Positions 16,140 through 23,595 of a DNA stretch of 27,702 nt are shown piece after piece. How positions within the stretch are numbered: position 1 is the stretch's first letter; the number at the start of each line of letters is the position of its first letter. Under the pieces are notes generated by a model, which worked only from the letters and a program-made list of their open reading frames with translations, had not been told where the DNA came from and made no database searches. The position numbers were made by a program, and so were the translations under genes. Source of the DNA: Clostridiales bacterium UBA3953 (lineage in GTDB: Bacteria > Bacillota > Clostridia > Oscillospirales > CAG-272); contig DGDL01000094.1 of NCBI GenBank assembly GCA_002385415.1, positions 683 through 28,384 on the forward strand, read 5' to 3'.

Positions 16140-16184
16140 TGCCTGCGGGCAATAAAAGTCAATTTTGTGCTAAATGTTGTCAAT
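16135..16184. promoter_or_regulatory. Three GTCAAT direct repeats, candidate AraC-type operator
   Basis: GTCAAT occurs at 16135-16140, 16158-16163 and 16179-16184, with starts 23 and 21 bases apart, about two helical turns. The repeats lie between the divergent -35 elements. AraC-family proteins commonly bind direct repeats at about 21-base spacing, so this is a plausible operator for the neighbouring regulator. It is inference from position and spacing. Confidence 0.5.
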
Positions 16185-16191
16185 AAAATTA

Positions 16192-16220
16192 TTGAAGCGT
16201 ATCTTCTGTTATTATATAAT
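16192..16220 (+). promoter_or_regulatory. Promoter of the sugar kinase gene
   Basis: TTGAAG (16192-16197), 17 bases and perfect TATAAT (16215-16220). The third GTCAAT repeat ends 8 bases upstream of the -35, a class II-like activator position. Confidence 0.75.
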
Positions 16221-16249
16221 GTAACTGTAAAGCACCGGGAGGCAAAAAG

Positions 16250-17182
16250 ATGAAGTACATAGTCGGCATTGACGGCGGCGGGACAAAAACGTCGATAAAA
16301 GTTTTTGCTGCGGACGGCGGTTTTGTCTGCGGCACGACTGTCTGCAGCACAAACTACAATTTCGACGGAATTGACGCGGCGGCATATAGTCTCGCTTCCG
16401 CTATAGCCACTCTTTGTCCCGACGCCGAGGAGCTTTTCATAGGTTTCGGCGACCCCTCGATAGACGAGAGCGGCACAAATACCAGAACGGAGCAGTTTGC
16501 GGCGCGGTTTTTGCAAATGCTGGGCAAAAAAGCCCGCATTTTCATCCGCAGCGACGCTTTCATGGCACTGTACGGCCACACGCGGGGGCGCGAAGGCGTC
16601 GTTTTAATTAGTGGGACAGGCGCGATGGGACTGGCGTGCGACAAAAACGGAGCGCTTCACACCGTCGGCGGGTGGGGCAGGCTGACCGGTGACGAGGGTA
16701 GCGGATACTATATAGCCTTGTCCGGCATCAAAGCGGCACTGCGCGCATACGACGGCATCGGTAAACCGACCTCGCTGACCGAGATTTTGCCAAAATACTT
16801 CGGCTGCGACAGCATGCGCAGGCTAATCGACGTTTTTTACGGCTCGCCCCCGCCTGAGATTGCGCCGTTTGCCGAGACTGTCGCCGAGCAGGCAAAGCTT
16901 GGTGACGCCGTTTCGCTTTCGATACTACACCGAGCGGCGGAGTTTCTTGCCGGCTACACAAAACAGCTTATCCGCAGGCTGGTCGCGGCAAATCCGGGCT
17001 ATGAAAACAAAAGTGTGGGCGTGTACGGAAGCGTGCTGACCAAAAACGAGATTGTCCGCGGCGAGTATGCGCGGCTGCTGCGCACGGATTATCCAGACCT
17101 TTGCATTGTGACCCCGGCCACAGGCCCCGAGGAGGCGGCGGCTATGTATGTGCGCGACAATTTTCTGCGGGAGCAGCTTTAA
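16250..17182 (+). CDS. BadF/BadG/BcrA/BcrD-type sugar kinase (N-acetylglucosamine kinase-like)
   Basis: This 310-residue ASKHA-fold ATPase has DGGGTKT (phosphate-1 loop, 8-14), VLISGTGAMG (phosphate-2), GGWGRLTGDEGSGY (a hallmark of the GlcNAc-kinase branch), and a C-terminal adenosine region (VGVYGSVLTKN). The likely reaction is ATP-dependent phosphorylation of an amino sugar such as GlcNAc. The related 2-hydroxyacyl-CoA dehydratase activases have an Fe-S cysteine pattern that I do not see here. GGGAGG lies 7 bases before the ATG. It is divergent from the AraC regulator and upstream of the aminotransferase pair. Confidence 0.85.
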   Translation: MKYIVGIDGGGTKTSIKVFAADGGFVCGTTVCSTNYNFDGIDAAAYSLASAIATLCPDAEELFIGFGDPSIDESGTNTRTEQFAARFLQMLGKKARIFIRSDAFMALYGHTRGREGVVLISGTGAMGLACDKNGALHTVGGWGRLTGDEGSGYYIALSGIKAALRAYDGIGKPTSLTEILPKYFGCDSMRRLIDVFYGSPPPEIAPFAETVAEQAKLGDAVSLSILHRAAEFLAGYTKQLIRRLVAANPGYENKSVGVYGSVLTKNEIVRGEYARLLRTDYPDLCIVTPATGPEEAAAMYVRDNFLREQL

Positions 17183-17364
17183 AGCAAGGCGGGCAAGTCG
17201 GCAGCAGTCAAAGTTTTTCATTGGTACGCGGGGACGGTTTCAGTCCGCCGCAGTCTCGGACGGGCAAGGAATTAGTAGCTTTCGTTTGACATGTGATATT
17301 TTTGGACTTTCGGTGTATCCGGCAAGACAAGCGCGTTTTATTTCATTATGTAAGGAGAGTGCTT

Positions 17365-18570
17365 ATGAGCAAACTTGCGATTTTCGGGGGCACCCCGGTC
17401 AGAAGCGAGCCTTATCCCGGCTGGCCGACAGTAAGCGAAAAAGACGAGCAAGGGATAGCGCAGGTATATCTTTCGGGCAAATGGAGCAAAGGCGAGGTGG
17501 CGGCGGAGTTTGAGCGCAGATTTTCGGAGCGCACCGGCGTACGGCATGCCATTGTCACGACCAGCGGTACGGTGTCGCTTGAAATGATACTCCGGGGACT
17601 TGACATCGGCTACGGCGACGAAGTTATACTGCCTCCCTACACTTTTATCGCGACGCTGTCGTCCATACTTGCAGTCAGTGCAACGCCGGTGTTTGCCGAC
17701 ATCGACCCCGAAACATACAATATTTGCCCTGCCGCAGCCGAATCAAAAATAACCGATAAAACTCGCGCCATCATCGCTGTCGCGGTCGGCGGATGTCCGC
17801 CTTCGATTGACAGGCTGACCGAACTTGCAAACAGAAAAGGCATCTATCTTATACTCGATGCGGCGCAGGCAGTCGGCGCGAAGTGGAGTGGTAAAGATAT
17901 TGCCGGGTTCGGGGATGCGGCGGAATTTTCCTGCCAAAACACGAAAAACCTGCCATCCGGCGAGGGCGGCATCATAACCACAAACGACGACGCGCTCTGC
18001 AGCCGTATTCGCAGCATGCTGGACGGCTCACACGACAAATTTTATACCGACCACAATGTTACCGAGTTCCATGCCTCAATTTTAAGCACTCAGCTTGACA
18101 AGCTCGACGACGAAATTATCAGAAGAGAGCGCATGGCGGCATATCTCGACGCGCGGCTGAATATGCTTCCCTTCGTCCGTCCGATGAAACGTGAAAAGGA
18201 AGTCACGGTAAACGCATATCACCTTTACCTTATGAGATTCGACAGCGAAATGCTGGCCGAAAAAGGACTGACGCGGGACATGGTGCTGCATGCGGTCAAT
18301 GCAGAGGGCATCCCGTTGACGCCCGGATACATGCCGCTTTACAGCTTTCAGTCCGTGAATTCGGACGCTGTAGAGCGCATGACAGGCCGCAAAACCGACA
18401 CCTCGCCGCTTGAAAACTGCGAGCGTGCCTCGTATCATGAGGGCGCATGGCTTTTTCAGTCAGTTTTGCTTGCCGACACCGAAGATATGGACGATATAGC
18501 CGACGCGCTCGAGAAAGTTTGGGAAAACGCCGGCGAGCTTGCCGCCCGGCTGGGAAAGGAGAGCGTTTAA
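17365..18570 (+). CDS. DegT/DnrJ/EryC1/StrS-family PLP-dependent aminotransferase
   Basis: This 401-residue sugar aminotransferase carries the family hallmarks: TTSGT (about 65-69, PLP phosphate), Asp165 in LILDAAQAVGA (binds the PLP ring nitrogen), and Lys194 in QNTKNLPSGEGG (Schiff base). Members transfer an amino group from glutamate or glutamine to a keto sugar or keto cyclitol. The start at 17365 (MSKLAIFGG) is fixed by AAGGAGAG just upstream; the same frame extends to 17293 without a ribosome site. Its stop abuts the start of the dead DegT-like gene. The 182 bases upstream show no convincing promoter, so it may be read from the kinase promoter. Confidence 0.92.
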   Translation: MSKLAIFGGTPVRSEPYPGWPTVSEKDEQGIAQVYLSGKWSKGEVAAEFERRFSERTGVRHAIVTTSGTVSLEMILRGLDIGYGDEVILPPYTFIATLSSILAVSATPVFADIDPETYNICPAAAESKITDKTRAIIAVAVGGCPPSIDRLTELANRKGIYLILDAAQAVGAKWSGKDIAGFGDAAEFSCQNTKNLPSGEGGIITTNDDALCSRIRSMLDGSHDKFYTDHNVTEFHASILSTQLDKLDDEIIRRERMAAYLDARLNMLPFVRPMKREKEVTVNAYHLYLMRFDSEMLAEKGLTRDMVLHAVNAEGIPLTPGYMPLYSFQSVNSDAVERMTGRKTDTSPLENCERASYHEGAWLFQSVLLADTEDMDDIADALEKVWENAGELAARLGKESV

Positions 18571-19266
18571 ATGAGCCTTGAAACACTGAAAAAAGTGCTT
18601 TACAGCGGCGTGTGGGGGACAATCGGCCCCTACTCGCTAAAAGCGGCGGAGCTGCTGGCCAAGCTGAAAGGCGCAAATCATTGCCTTCTCACACACAGTG
18701 CCGGCGCTGCGCTCGAGGTCACGCTGCGCGCCGTCGGCACCTATCATGGCGACGGCGTTATTGTACCTGCAGCCGGCGCCCGGATTGTCCGGCTTTCCCC
18801 CAATCTGACCGGTGCGCAGCCGGTGATATGCGGCAAAGACGCAGGCAAGGTCTGCCTCGCCGACATCAAAGAGGCAGTCGATACAAACCCGTCTGTAAAA
18901 TGCGCCGTGCTCGATTATGAAACCGTGTGCGAACTCGGCAAAATATACGAATATCTAAAATCAGCCGGCGTTACCTTTATCCTCTGGGCGGGCGGACGGC
19001 TGCTCGGCGACTGCCGAGGCGAGTATGCGGACGCCGTTATCTACTCCTTTGCCGAGGGTGCGGACATTTATGCCGGAAACGCCGGCGCGCTTGTCACCGA
19101 CAGCAAATCACTGTTTGACAGGGCTTATGCCGCCCACAACTGCGGGCGCACGCTCGGCGAGGGCGCGACGCTCAACGTTGACGAGGCGATTGGCGGCAAC
19201 AGGCGCATAACCGAATGGCAGGCGGCGCTTATATATGATGAGCTTGTCAAACTGACAAAAGACTAA
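18571..19266 (+). CDS. Truncated DegT-like protein lacking both PLP-binding Asp and Lys (pseudo-aminotransferase)
   Basis: This 231-residue protein aligns by eye with the large domain of its upstream neighbour: SGVWG versus SGKWS, HCLLTHSAGAALEVTLR versus HAIVTTSGTVSLEMILR, and a GGNRRITEWQAAL block typical of DegT proteins. The catalytic Asp is replaced by Trp139 (FILWAGG) and the Schiff-base Lys by Ala164 (SFAEGADIYAGNAG). The small C-terminal domain is absent, and no frame after the stop supplies it, so it does not look like a simple frameshift. It starts on the base after the upstream stop, with AAAGGAG 9 bases before the ATG, so it is translated with the active enzyme. A regulatory or structural subunit is the likely role (inference); a decaying duplicate is the alternative. 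Confidence 0.8.
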   Translation: MSLETLKKVLYSGVWGTIGPYSLKAAELLAKLKGANHCLLTHSAGAALEVTLRAVGTYHGDGVIVPAAGARIVRLSPNLTGAQPVICGKDAGKVCLADIKEAVDTNPSVKCAVLDYETVCELGKIYEYLKSAGVTFILWAGGRLLGDCRGEYADAVIYSFAEGADIYAGNAGALVTDSKSLFDRAYAAHNCGRTLGEGATLNVDEAIGGNRRITEWQAALIYDELVKLTKD

Positions 19267-19367
19267 AAGCCGCCCAGTATAGTTGACTTTTCAAGGCGGA
19301 CTGACAAAAAGACACCTGCAATTGTCGGCACATGTTTTATGTCCGGTTTCACCGGCACAGCTTTATG

Positions 19368-19398
19368 AAAAAGTGCAATTGTATGCAAAGCACTTTTT
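19368..19398 (+). terminator. Intrinsic terminator of the kinase-aminotransferase unit (bidirectional form)
   Basis: AAAAAGTGC (19368-19376) pairs with GCACTTTTT (19390-19398), a perfect 9-bp stem with a 13-base loop. The T-run lies inside the 3' arm. It is about 100 bases after the stop. Confidence 0.65.
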
Positions 19399-19535
19399 CC
19401 ATTGTGCTGACATCCGAAGCATACAGTACCAGAGTGACGCTCGGCCATAAAAGCTTTGCTGAATCCCTGCGGGCTGCCGTATACTCGTGCAGTATAAGCA
19501 GCCCTGTTTGGATATTGCGCGGGCTTTTTAACGTC

Positions 19536-19580
19536 AAAACGGCTTGTCGCCTTGATTTTTCGGGCGGCAAGCCGTTTTTG
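19536..19580. terminator. Strong 16-bp stem, probable bidirectional terminator
   Basis: AAAACGGCTTGTCGCC (19536-19551) pairs with GGCGGCAAGCCGTTTT (19563-19578) with one wobble, flanked by A-run and T-run. It could stop plus-strand transcripts, or minus-strand transcripts that pass the Gfo/Idh gene. Confidence 0.7.
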
Positions 19581-19590
19581 CCCATAAAGC

Positions 19591-19633
19591 TGCCCCGTTT
19601 GCCGGACAGTCTGCCGGGCAAACGGGGCATTTT
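19591..19633. terminator. 13-bp perfect stem next to the Gfo/Idh gene end
   Basis: TGCCCCGTTTGCC (19591-19603) pairs with GGCAAACGGGGCA (19617-19629), followed by TTTT on the plus strand. It lies about 40 bases beyond the Gfo/Idh stop. For minus-strand transcripts the T-run is missing, so it may act with the 19536 stem. Confidence 0.6.
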
Positions 19634-19670
19634 GATATGTAGCTGTCAAGTGCCGCTCAAACCGGTGTGC

Positions 19671-20738
19671 TTAATACTCGATTATAGCCTCTTTACCGGT
19701 GCGCGCAGACTCGTAGATTGCGTCTATCATGCGCATGAGCGCCACGCCGTCCTCGGCGGGAGCGATACAGGGTGTGCCGTTTTTCACACAGTCGATAAAG
19801 TGGGCAACCTGATAGTCGAAAATGTCGTTGAAACCGGAGGGTTTATTGTATTTTTCGTCGTCGAGAACGCCGTTTTTGCCGTCGGAGGTATAGTATTCGG
19901 AGGGGGCGCCGAGCTTAATGCCCGCCTTGGTGCCGAATATCTCGACGTCGCCGTGGTCCTGCTTGATGTTGAGCGTAAAGGACGCCGAAACATGCATTAC
20001 AAACCCGTTGTCAAAGCGGATAAAGCCGGTCGCAAAGTCCTCAACGTTGCGCTCGAACTCGCCGCCCGAGGTGTCAATAGTCCATGCTTTCGGCGTGCCG
20101 TCGTCGTCGGTTGCGCTGATGTTGCGGAAAGTAACGCCGTAAGCGGCGACGGGCTTCGGCCTGCCGGCAAGATAACGGGCAAGGTCCATAACATGTACGC
20201 CTAGGTCGATAAGCGGGCCGCCGCCCGAGTAGCGCTTGTCGCCGAACCAGCCGCCGGGGCAGCCGTTGCGGCGCAGATACGAAACGTTGGCAAAATAGAT
20301 ATCGCCGGCCGCGCCGCTGTCGATAAAGTCTTTCGCCGCATGGGCGTCCATGCCGTACCTGCGGACAAACCCTATCTGAAGCACCTTGCCGTTTTTCTTT
20401 GCTGCCTCTTCCATTTGCAGCGCCTCTTGGGTGTTCATCGCCATTGGCTTTTCGCACAAAACGTTTGCACCGGCATTAAGCGCCGCGACCGTCGCCGGGC
20501 AGTGCACCGAGTTCCAGGTCGTGACCGATACCGCATCGAGATTCTCTTTTGCGAGCATCTCGTTGTAGTCGGTATAAAGTTTTGTTATACCGTACTGTTC
20601 GCCGAACGCCTTTAGCTTTGGCTCGTTTATGTCGCACGCTGCCACAACTTCACAGTTGTCGGATTGTGCCAGATAGCCGTGCATGTGGAAATGGCTTATG
20701 CCGCCGGTGCCTATAATTCCTACTCTGATCTTTGACAT
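19671..20738 (-). CDS. Gfo/Idh/MocA-family NAD(P)-dependent oxidoreductase
   Basis: This protein of about 355 residues has an N-terminal Rossmann fold (VGIIGTGGIS, 6-15), the conserved CEKPMA (95-100) and a GGGPLIDLGVHVMDL catalytic segment. Members oxidise or reduce sugar, inositol or amino-sugar hydroxyls using NAD(P). The ATG at 20738 is set by GGAGG 6 bases upstream; the same frame is open further upstream to 21149 but only as antisense-like extension through GtrA. It follows GtrA by 50 bases with no terminator visible. A functional link with the convergent DegT pair (oxidise, then aminate a sugar) is possible but not shown. Confidence 0.92.
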   Translation of the reverse strand: MSKIRVGIIGTGGISHFHMHGYLAQSDNCEVVAACDINEPKLKAFGEQYGITKLYTDYNEMLAKENLDAVSVTTWNSVHCPATVAALNAGANVLCEKPMAMNTQEALQMEEAAKKNGKVLQIGFVRRYGMDAHAAKDFIDSGAAGDIYFANVSYLRRNGCPGGWFGDKRYSGGGPLIDLGVHVMDLARYLAGRPKPVAAYGVTFRNISATDDDGTPKAWTIDTSGGEFERNVEDFATGFIRFDNGFVMHVSASFTLNIKQDHGDVEIFGTKAGIKLGAPSEYYTSDGKNGVLDDEKYNKPSGFNDIFDYQVAHFIDCVKNGTPCIAPAEDGVALMRMIDAIYESARTGKEAIIEY

Positions 20739-20788
20739 TGATATCCTCCGCAATTTATAATTACCCACTTGGCTGTGCCTTTGCGGGA

Positions 20789-21217
20789 TTATTTCTTTTT
20801 TGCGAATATTACCAGTTTGCTGAACACATAGTTTGACAGCACGACCACGACCGAAACGGCGAGCTTGACTGCCATGTCGTACAGGCCCATGCGCTCGACA
20901 AGCAGCCAAACGCATGCCACCTGAAACGCGCCGGATATAAACCGCATCGAGGCAAACGAAAGAAACTGGCGTGCTATCGCGCGGATGCCCGTGCGCCTGT
21001 CCAGAAACACCCAGCGCTTGTTGACAACATACGCGAACACGACGGCCGCGGCGACCGCTATGGCCTGCGCCGCCGTCTCGCCGAGCCGACAGAGCCTTGT
21101 AAGCAGCAAGTAGGCACCGAAATCGACGCCCGTCGTCAGCCCGCCGCAAATAATGTAAAGGATAAGCTCGCGGTGTTTTGCGTAAAGAGACCGCGCCCGG
21201 TCAGTTAAATTGCCCAT
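20789..21217 (-). CDS. GtrA-family membrane protein
   Basis: This 142-residue protein has four predicted membrane segments and the GtrA pattern: an N-terminal LYIICGGLTTGVDFG, then VNKRWVFLDR in the central loop, and a C-terminal SNYVFSKLVIF. GtrA proteins are thought to move polyprenyl-linked sugars across the membrane or to support cell-surface glycosylation. The start overlaps the end of the Toprim gene by 17 bases, with AAGGA 8 bases before the ATG, so the two are co-expressed. No glycosyltransferase is adjacent. Confidence 0.88.
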   Translation of the reverse strand: MGNLTDRARSLYAKHRELILYIICGGLTTGVDFGAYLLLTRLCRLGETAAQAIAVAAAVVFAYVVNKRWVFLDRRTGIRAIARQFLSFASMRFISGAFQVACVWLLVERMGLYDMAVKLAVSVVVVLSNYVFSKLVIFAKKK

Positions 21218-21818
21218 TTACCATTTCCTTATATTCATCGCGTGTATAAAGCATATTCAGCGCGGCAAGCAATGCCGTCGAGGACAGATTTGTCGGGAGG
21301 CCGCATGCCTTTGCCAGCTCGCGCCTGCGCTCTGCGCTGCCTTCGTTGCCCGACAGCCCGTCGAGATAAAAGTCGAGTTTTGTAATATCGCCGCGCGGCG
21401 CCGATTCCGCGGAAACACTTCCTTCCGAGTATGGCAGAAACAGCTTGCGGAGCAGCTCTGCGTCCACGCCCTCGACACCCAGCAGCCCCGACTTTGAGCC
21501 GACCTTTTTGCGGCGCTCGCGTCCGGGCAGCTCGGGTATGTAGAGGTGTATTATCTTGTCTTTCGGCAATATCGAGTTTATATAGTTGCGGATTACCATG
21601 CCTGCGTCGTCGCTGTCGGTCAGCACAAAAACGCCCGAGCGCTCGGCCACGCGGCGGATCAACGCGGCTTTTTCACGCTCGCGGAATATGCGAAAGCCGT
21701 CGGTCACGATTATCGGCGCGTCTATAATCGAGTCGAGTTTGATTTTATCATAAAGCCCCTCAACAATAACGGGGCGGTCGATTTTCAGTTTTATGTTGTG
21801 CCAAGCGGTTTCTACCAT
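21201..21818 (-). CDS. Toprim-domain protein, RNase M5-like (DUF4093)
   Basis: This 205-residue protein has a Toprim domain at about 15-110: VEGLYD (19-24) supplies the catalytic Glu and TDSDDAG (67-73) the DxD metal site, followed by GVEG. The C-terminal half fits DUF4093. RNase M5 matures 5S rRNA in Bacillota, and this family is often annotated as such; whether this member cuts 5S precursor is not shown here. The start overlaps the stop of the preceding membrane protein gene (ATGGTAG), and its end overlaps gtrA. Confidence 0.8.
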   Translation of the reverse strand: MVETAWHNIKLKIDRPVIVEGLYDKIKLDSIIDAPIIVTDGFRIFREREKAALIRRVAERSGVFVLTDSDDAGMVIRNYINSILPKDKIIHLYIPELPGRERRKKVGSKSGLLGVEGVDAELLRKLFLPYSEGSVSAESAPRGDITKLDFYLDGLSGNEGSAERRRELAKACGLPTNLSSTALLAALNMLYTRDEYKEMVNGQFN

Positions 21819-22471
21819 TTATCTTTCCTGTTGTCCGTATCCTCACTGCCGCTGAAATACCCAAGCATGTAGCCTATCTTGCTGTGTTCGAGTTCCGACT
21901 TTTTCCGCCGCTTGAGCAACCTCAAAAAGTTCCACGCGTTTACCGCGACAAGCGCCGCCGAAACGACAAACATCCCGCCCACAGCCGAAATGCCGACAGC
22001 CTCAAACAGCGGGTATGCGGCAAAATAGGGCAGCGCTATCAGCGTGTATAAAATCACCGGCCCGACGGAAGCGGTTTCTCCCATGCCGGCAGTTCCGTTG
22101 CCGTCGCCGCCCGCACTCAAAAGCATTATGGCTATAAAACCGATAATATTTAAAAAGAAGATTACGGCGAGGATTATAGCTTCAGTCCTGTCTTTGTTTT
22201 TCACCGCAAGCGCGGTCATTGCTATCCAGCCGACAAACGCCACCGCGCCAAAAAACAGCGCCATGCCGCTGCTTGAGGCCTGAAGCCCGCTCATGCCGGC
22301 GGACAGGGTAACAAGCGCTCCCACAGCCGTTATTGCCATCATAAGGGAGGTTAAAATTATCTGGCGGCCTCTTCCCTTCAGCCCGCCTTTTATGTCATAG
22401 ACCTTCTTTTGCTGGGGCTCTTGCACGCTTTCGGTTACCTGACTGTCCTGTTTTGTGTCTTTTTCAGCCAC
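21812..22471 (-). CDS. Hypothetical membrane protein with about five membrane segments
   Basis: I recognise no family. The 219-residue product has a charged, Gln/Glu/Lys-rich cytoplasmic N-terminus (1-36). About five hydrophobic segments follow (38-58, 69-90, 98-119, 135-155, 160-180) with a Gly-rich loop at 119-133. The C-terminal tail is basic and ends NRKDKW. The start is GTG with GGAGG 9 bases upstream. It sits between holA and the Toprim gene and overlaps the latter by 7 bases. Confidence 0.75.
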   Translation of the reverse strand: MAEKDTKQDSQVTESVQEPQQKKVYDIKGGLKGRGRQIILTSLMMAITAVGALVTLSAGMSGLQASSSGMALFFGAVAFVGWIAMTALAVKNKDRTEAIILAVIFFLNIIGFIAIMLLSAGGDGNGTAGMGETASVGPVILYTLIALPYFAAYPLFEAVGISAVGGMFVVSAALVAVNAWNFLRLLKRRKKSELEHSKIGYMLGYFSGSEDTDNRKDKW

Positions 22472-22506
22472 GGCGGATGCCCTCCCGATATTGTATTATT
22501 TGGGTG

Positions 22507-23595
22507 TCACAGCTTTGATGCCGCAAGCCGGGCGAGTATCACGTCGCCGGGCACGGGCGTGCTTTTAAGCTTGAGGTCGGCTTTGCGGCATATTTCAACG
22601 GCGCGGGCCAGCGCCTCGGCGCTGCGATTTTTGCATGCCGAAACATAAAGCCCCGCTTTATACTCGTGCATTTTGAGCGCCGCCGCAACGGCGCGTTTGT
22701 CCATGCCGGCGTCGACGCACATCCGAACGGCGTAAAGGTCGCAAAACACCCGTGTCACCTGCGCGAGCAAAATCTCGGGCCGCTCTCGCCTTGCAAGCAG
22801 CTCGGACAGCGTCTGCAATGCGGTGTCGGTGTCGCCGCGCAAAACGGCATTCGCAAGCGCAAATGAGTCGAGCTCGACCGCACCGGAGCAGACTCGGCGG
22901 ATGTCATTGTGCGTTACCTCTGCCCTGCCCTGCGCCAAAACATACGCCGAGAGTTTCTTTATCTCTCCGGCAAGCGTCGTCATGTCGCGCCCGGCAAATG
23001 CGACAAGCTCGTCGCACACCTCGCGTGAGACCACAGCGCCCTCTGCCGCGAAGTGGCGAGCCACCCATCCGGCGAGCCGGGCGGGCGTCTGGCGCGCAAA
23101 CCGCACAGGCGTCGCCACAGCCGATATTGCCGCAAGCGCCTTTGAGGGCCGGCGCTCGTCGCCGCCGTCAAAAAGCTCGCCTAAAGCTACCACAAGCACG
23201 ACCGAGTGGGGCGAGTTCGGCAGCCCTTCAAGTGCCAGGCACAAGTCCTCCACCGCACCTGCGCGCGAAAAGTCGACGCCGCGCACCTCGACCAGCCGCC
23301 GGTCGCCCAGCATCGGCAGTATACCTATCTCGTCGGCCAGCGCCTGTGGGGTATAGGTCTCGTCGTCAAGCACGACGCGGTCCATGACGATGTCGCCGTC
23401 GCCCAAAACCGCATCGCGCAGCCGGTCTGCATAGACGCGGGCGAGGTACTCCTCCTCGCCGAAAAACAAGTATGCGCCGGCGGCACCGTTTTTTATGGCG
23501 CGGTCAAACTCCGCGGGCGTCAGCGCCACAATCTTTACCTTGCCCGGGCGCTGTGAGGATGCGGCCGCATCCGATTTCGGCGACCTTGTGCTCAT
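22507..23595 (-). CDS. holA: DNA polymerase III delta subunit (clamp loader)
   Basis: HolA is the subunit of the clamp loader that opens the beta clamp. This 362-residue protein has the family pattern: AYLFFGEEEYLARVYADRLRDAVL near the N-terminus, LADEIGILPMLGDRRLVEVRG, a middle AAA-lid-like region, and a C-terminal helical collar with FALANAVLRGDTDTALQTLSELLARRERPEILLAQV. A Ser/Lys-rich N-terminal extension of about 20 residues precedes the domain. The ATG at 23595 overlaps the upstream DUF1934 stop as ATGA, so the two are translationally coupled. Confidence 0.9.
   Translation of the reverse strand: MSTRSPKSDAAASSQRPGKVKIVALTPAEFDRAIKNGAAGAYLFFGEEEYLARVYADRLRDAVLGDGDIVMDRVVLDDETYTPQALADEIGILPMLGDRRLVEVRGVDFSRAGAVEDLCLALEGLPNSPHSVVLVVALGELFDGGDERRPSKALAAISAVATPVRFARQTPARLAGWVARHFAAEGAVVSREVCDELVAFAGRDMTTLAGEIKKLSAYVLAQGRAEVTHNDIRRVCSGAVELDSFALANAVLRGDTDTALQTLSELLARRERPEILLAQVTRVFCDLYAVRMCVDAGMDKRAVAAALKMHEYKAGLYVSACKNRSAEALARAVEICRKADLKLKSTPVPGDVILARLAASKL

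Larger units (their letters stand above)
19267..19670. other. 404-base convergent intergenic region with four hairpins
   Basis: It lies between the pseudo-aminotransferase (plus) and the Gfo/Idh gene (minus). Hairpins are at 19368-19398, 19471-19504, 19536-19578 and 19591-19629. The 19471-19504 stem (GGGCTGC..TATACT / AGTATA..GCAGCCC, with a small internal bulge) has no T-run. Open frames on both strands here have no ribosome sites and no recognisable protein. Confidence 0.6.

Noticed and set aside
17293..17364. 24-codon N-terminal extension of the DegT aminotransferase
   Set aside because: AAGGAGAG directly precedes the internal ATG at 17365, where homology begins.
19332..20204. 290-codon plus-strand frame through the hairpin region into the Gfo/Idh gene
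   Set aside because: Crosses several terminator hairpins and lies antisense to a well-supported gene.
20739..21149. Upstream extension of the Gfo/Idh frame to a Met at 21149
   Set aside because: The extension is out-of-frame GtrA sequence; GGAGG and the Rossmann motif fix the start at 20738.
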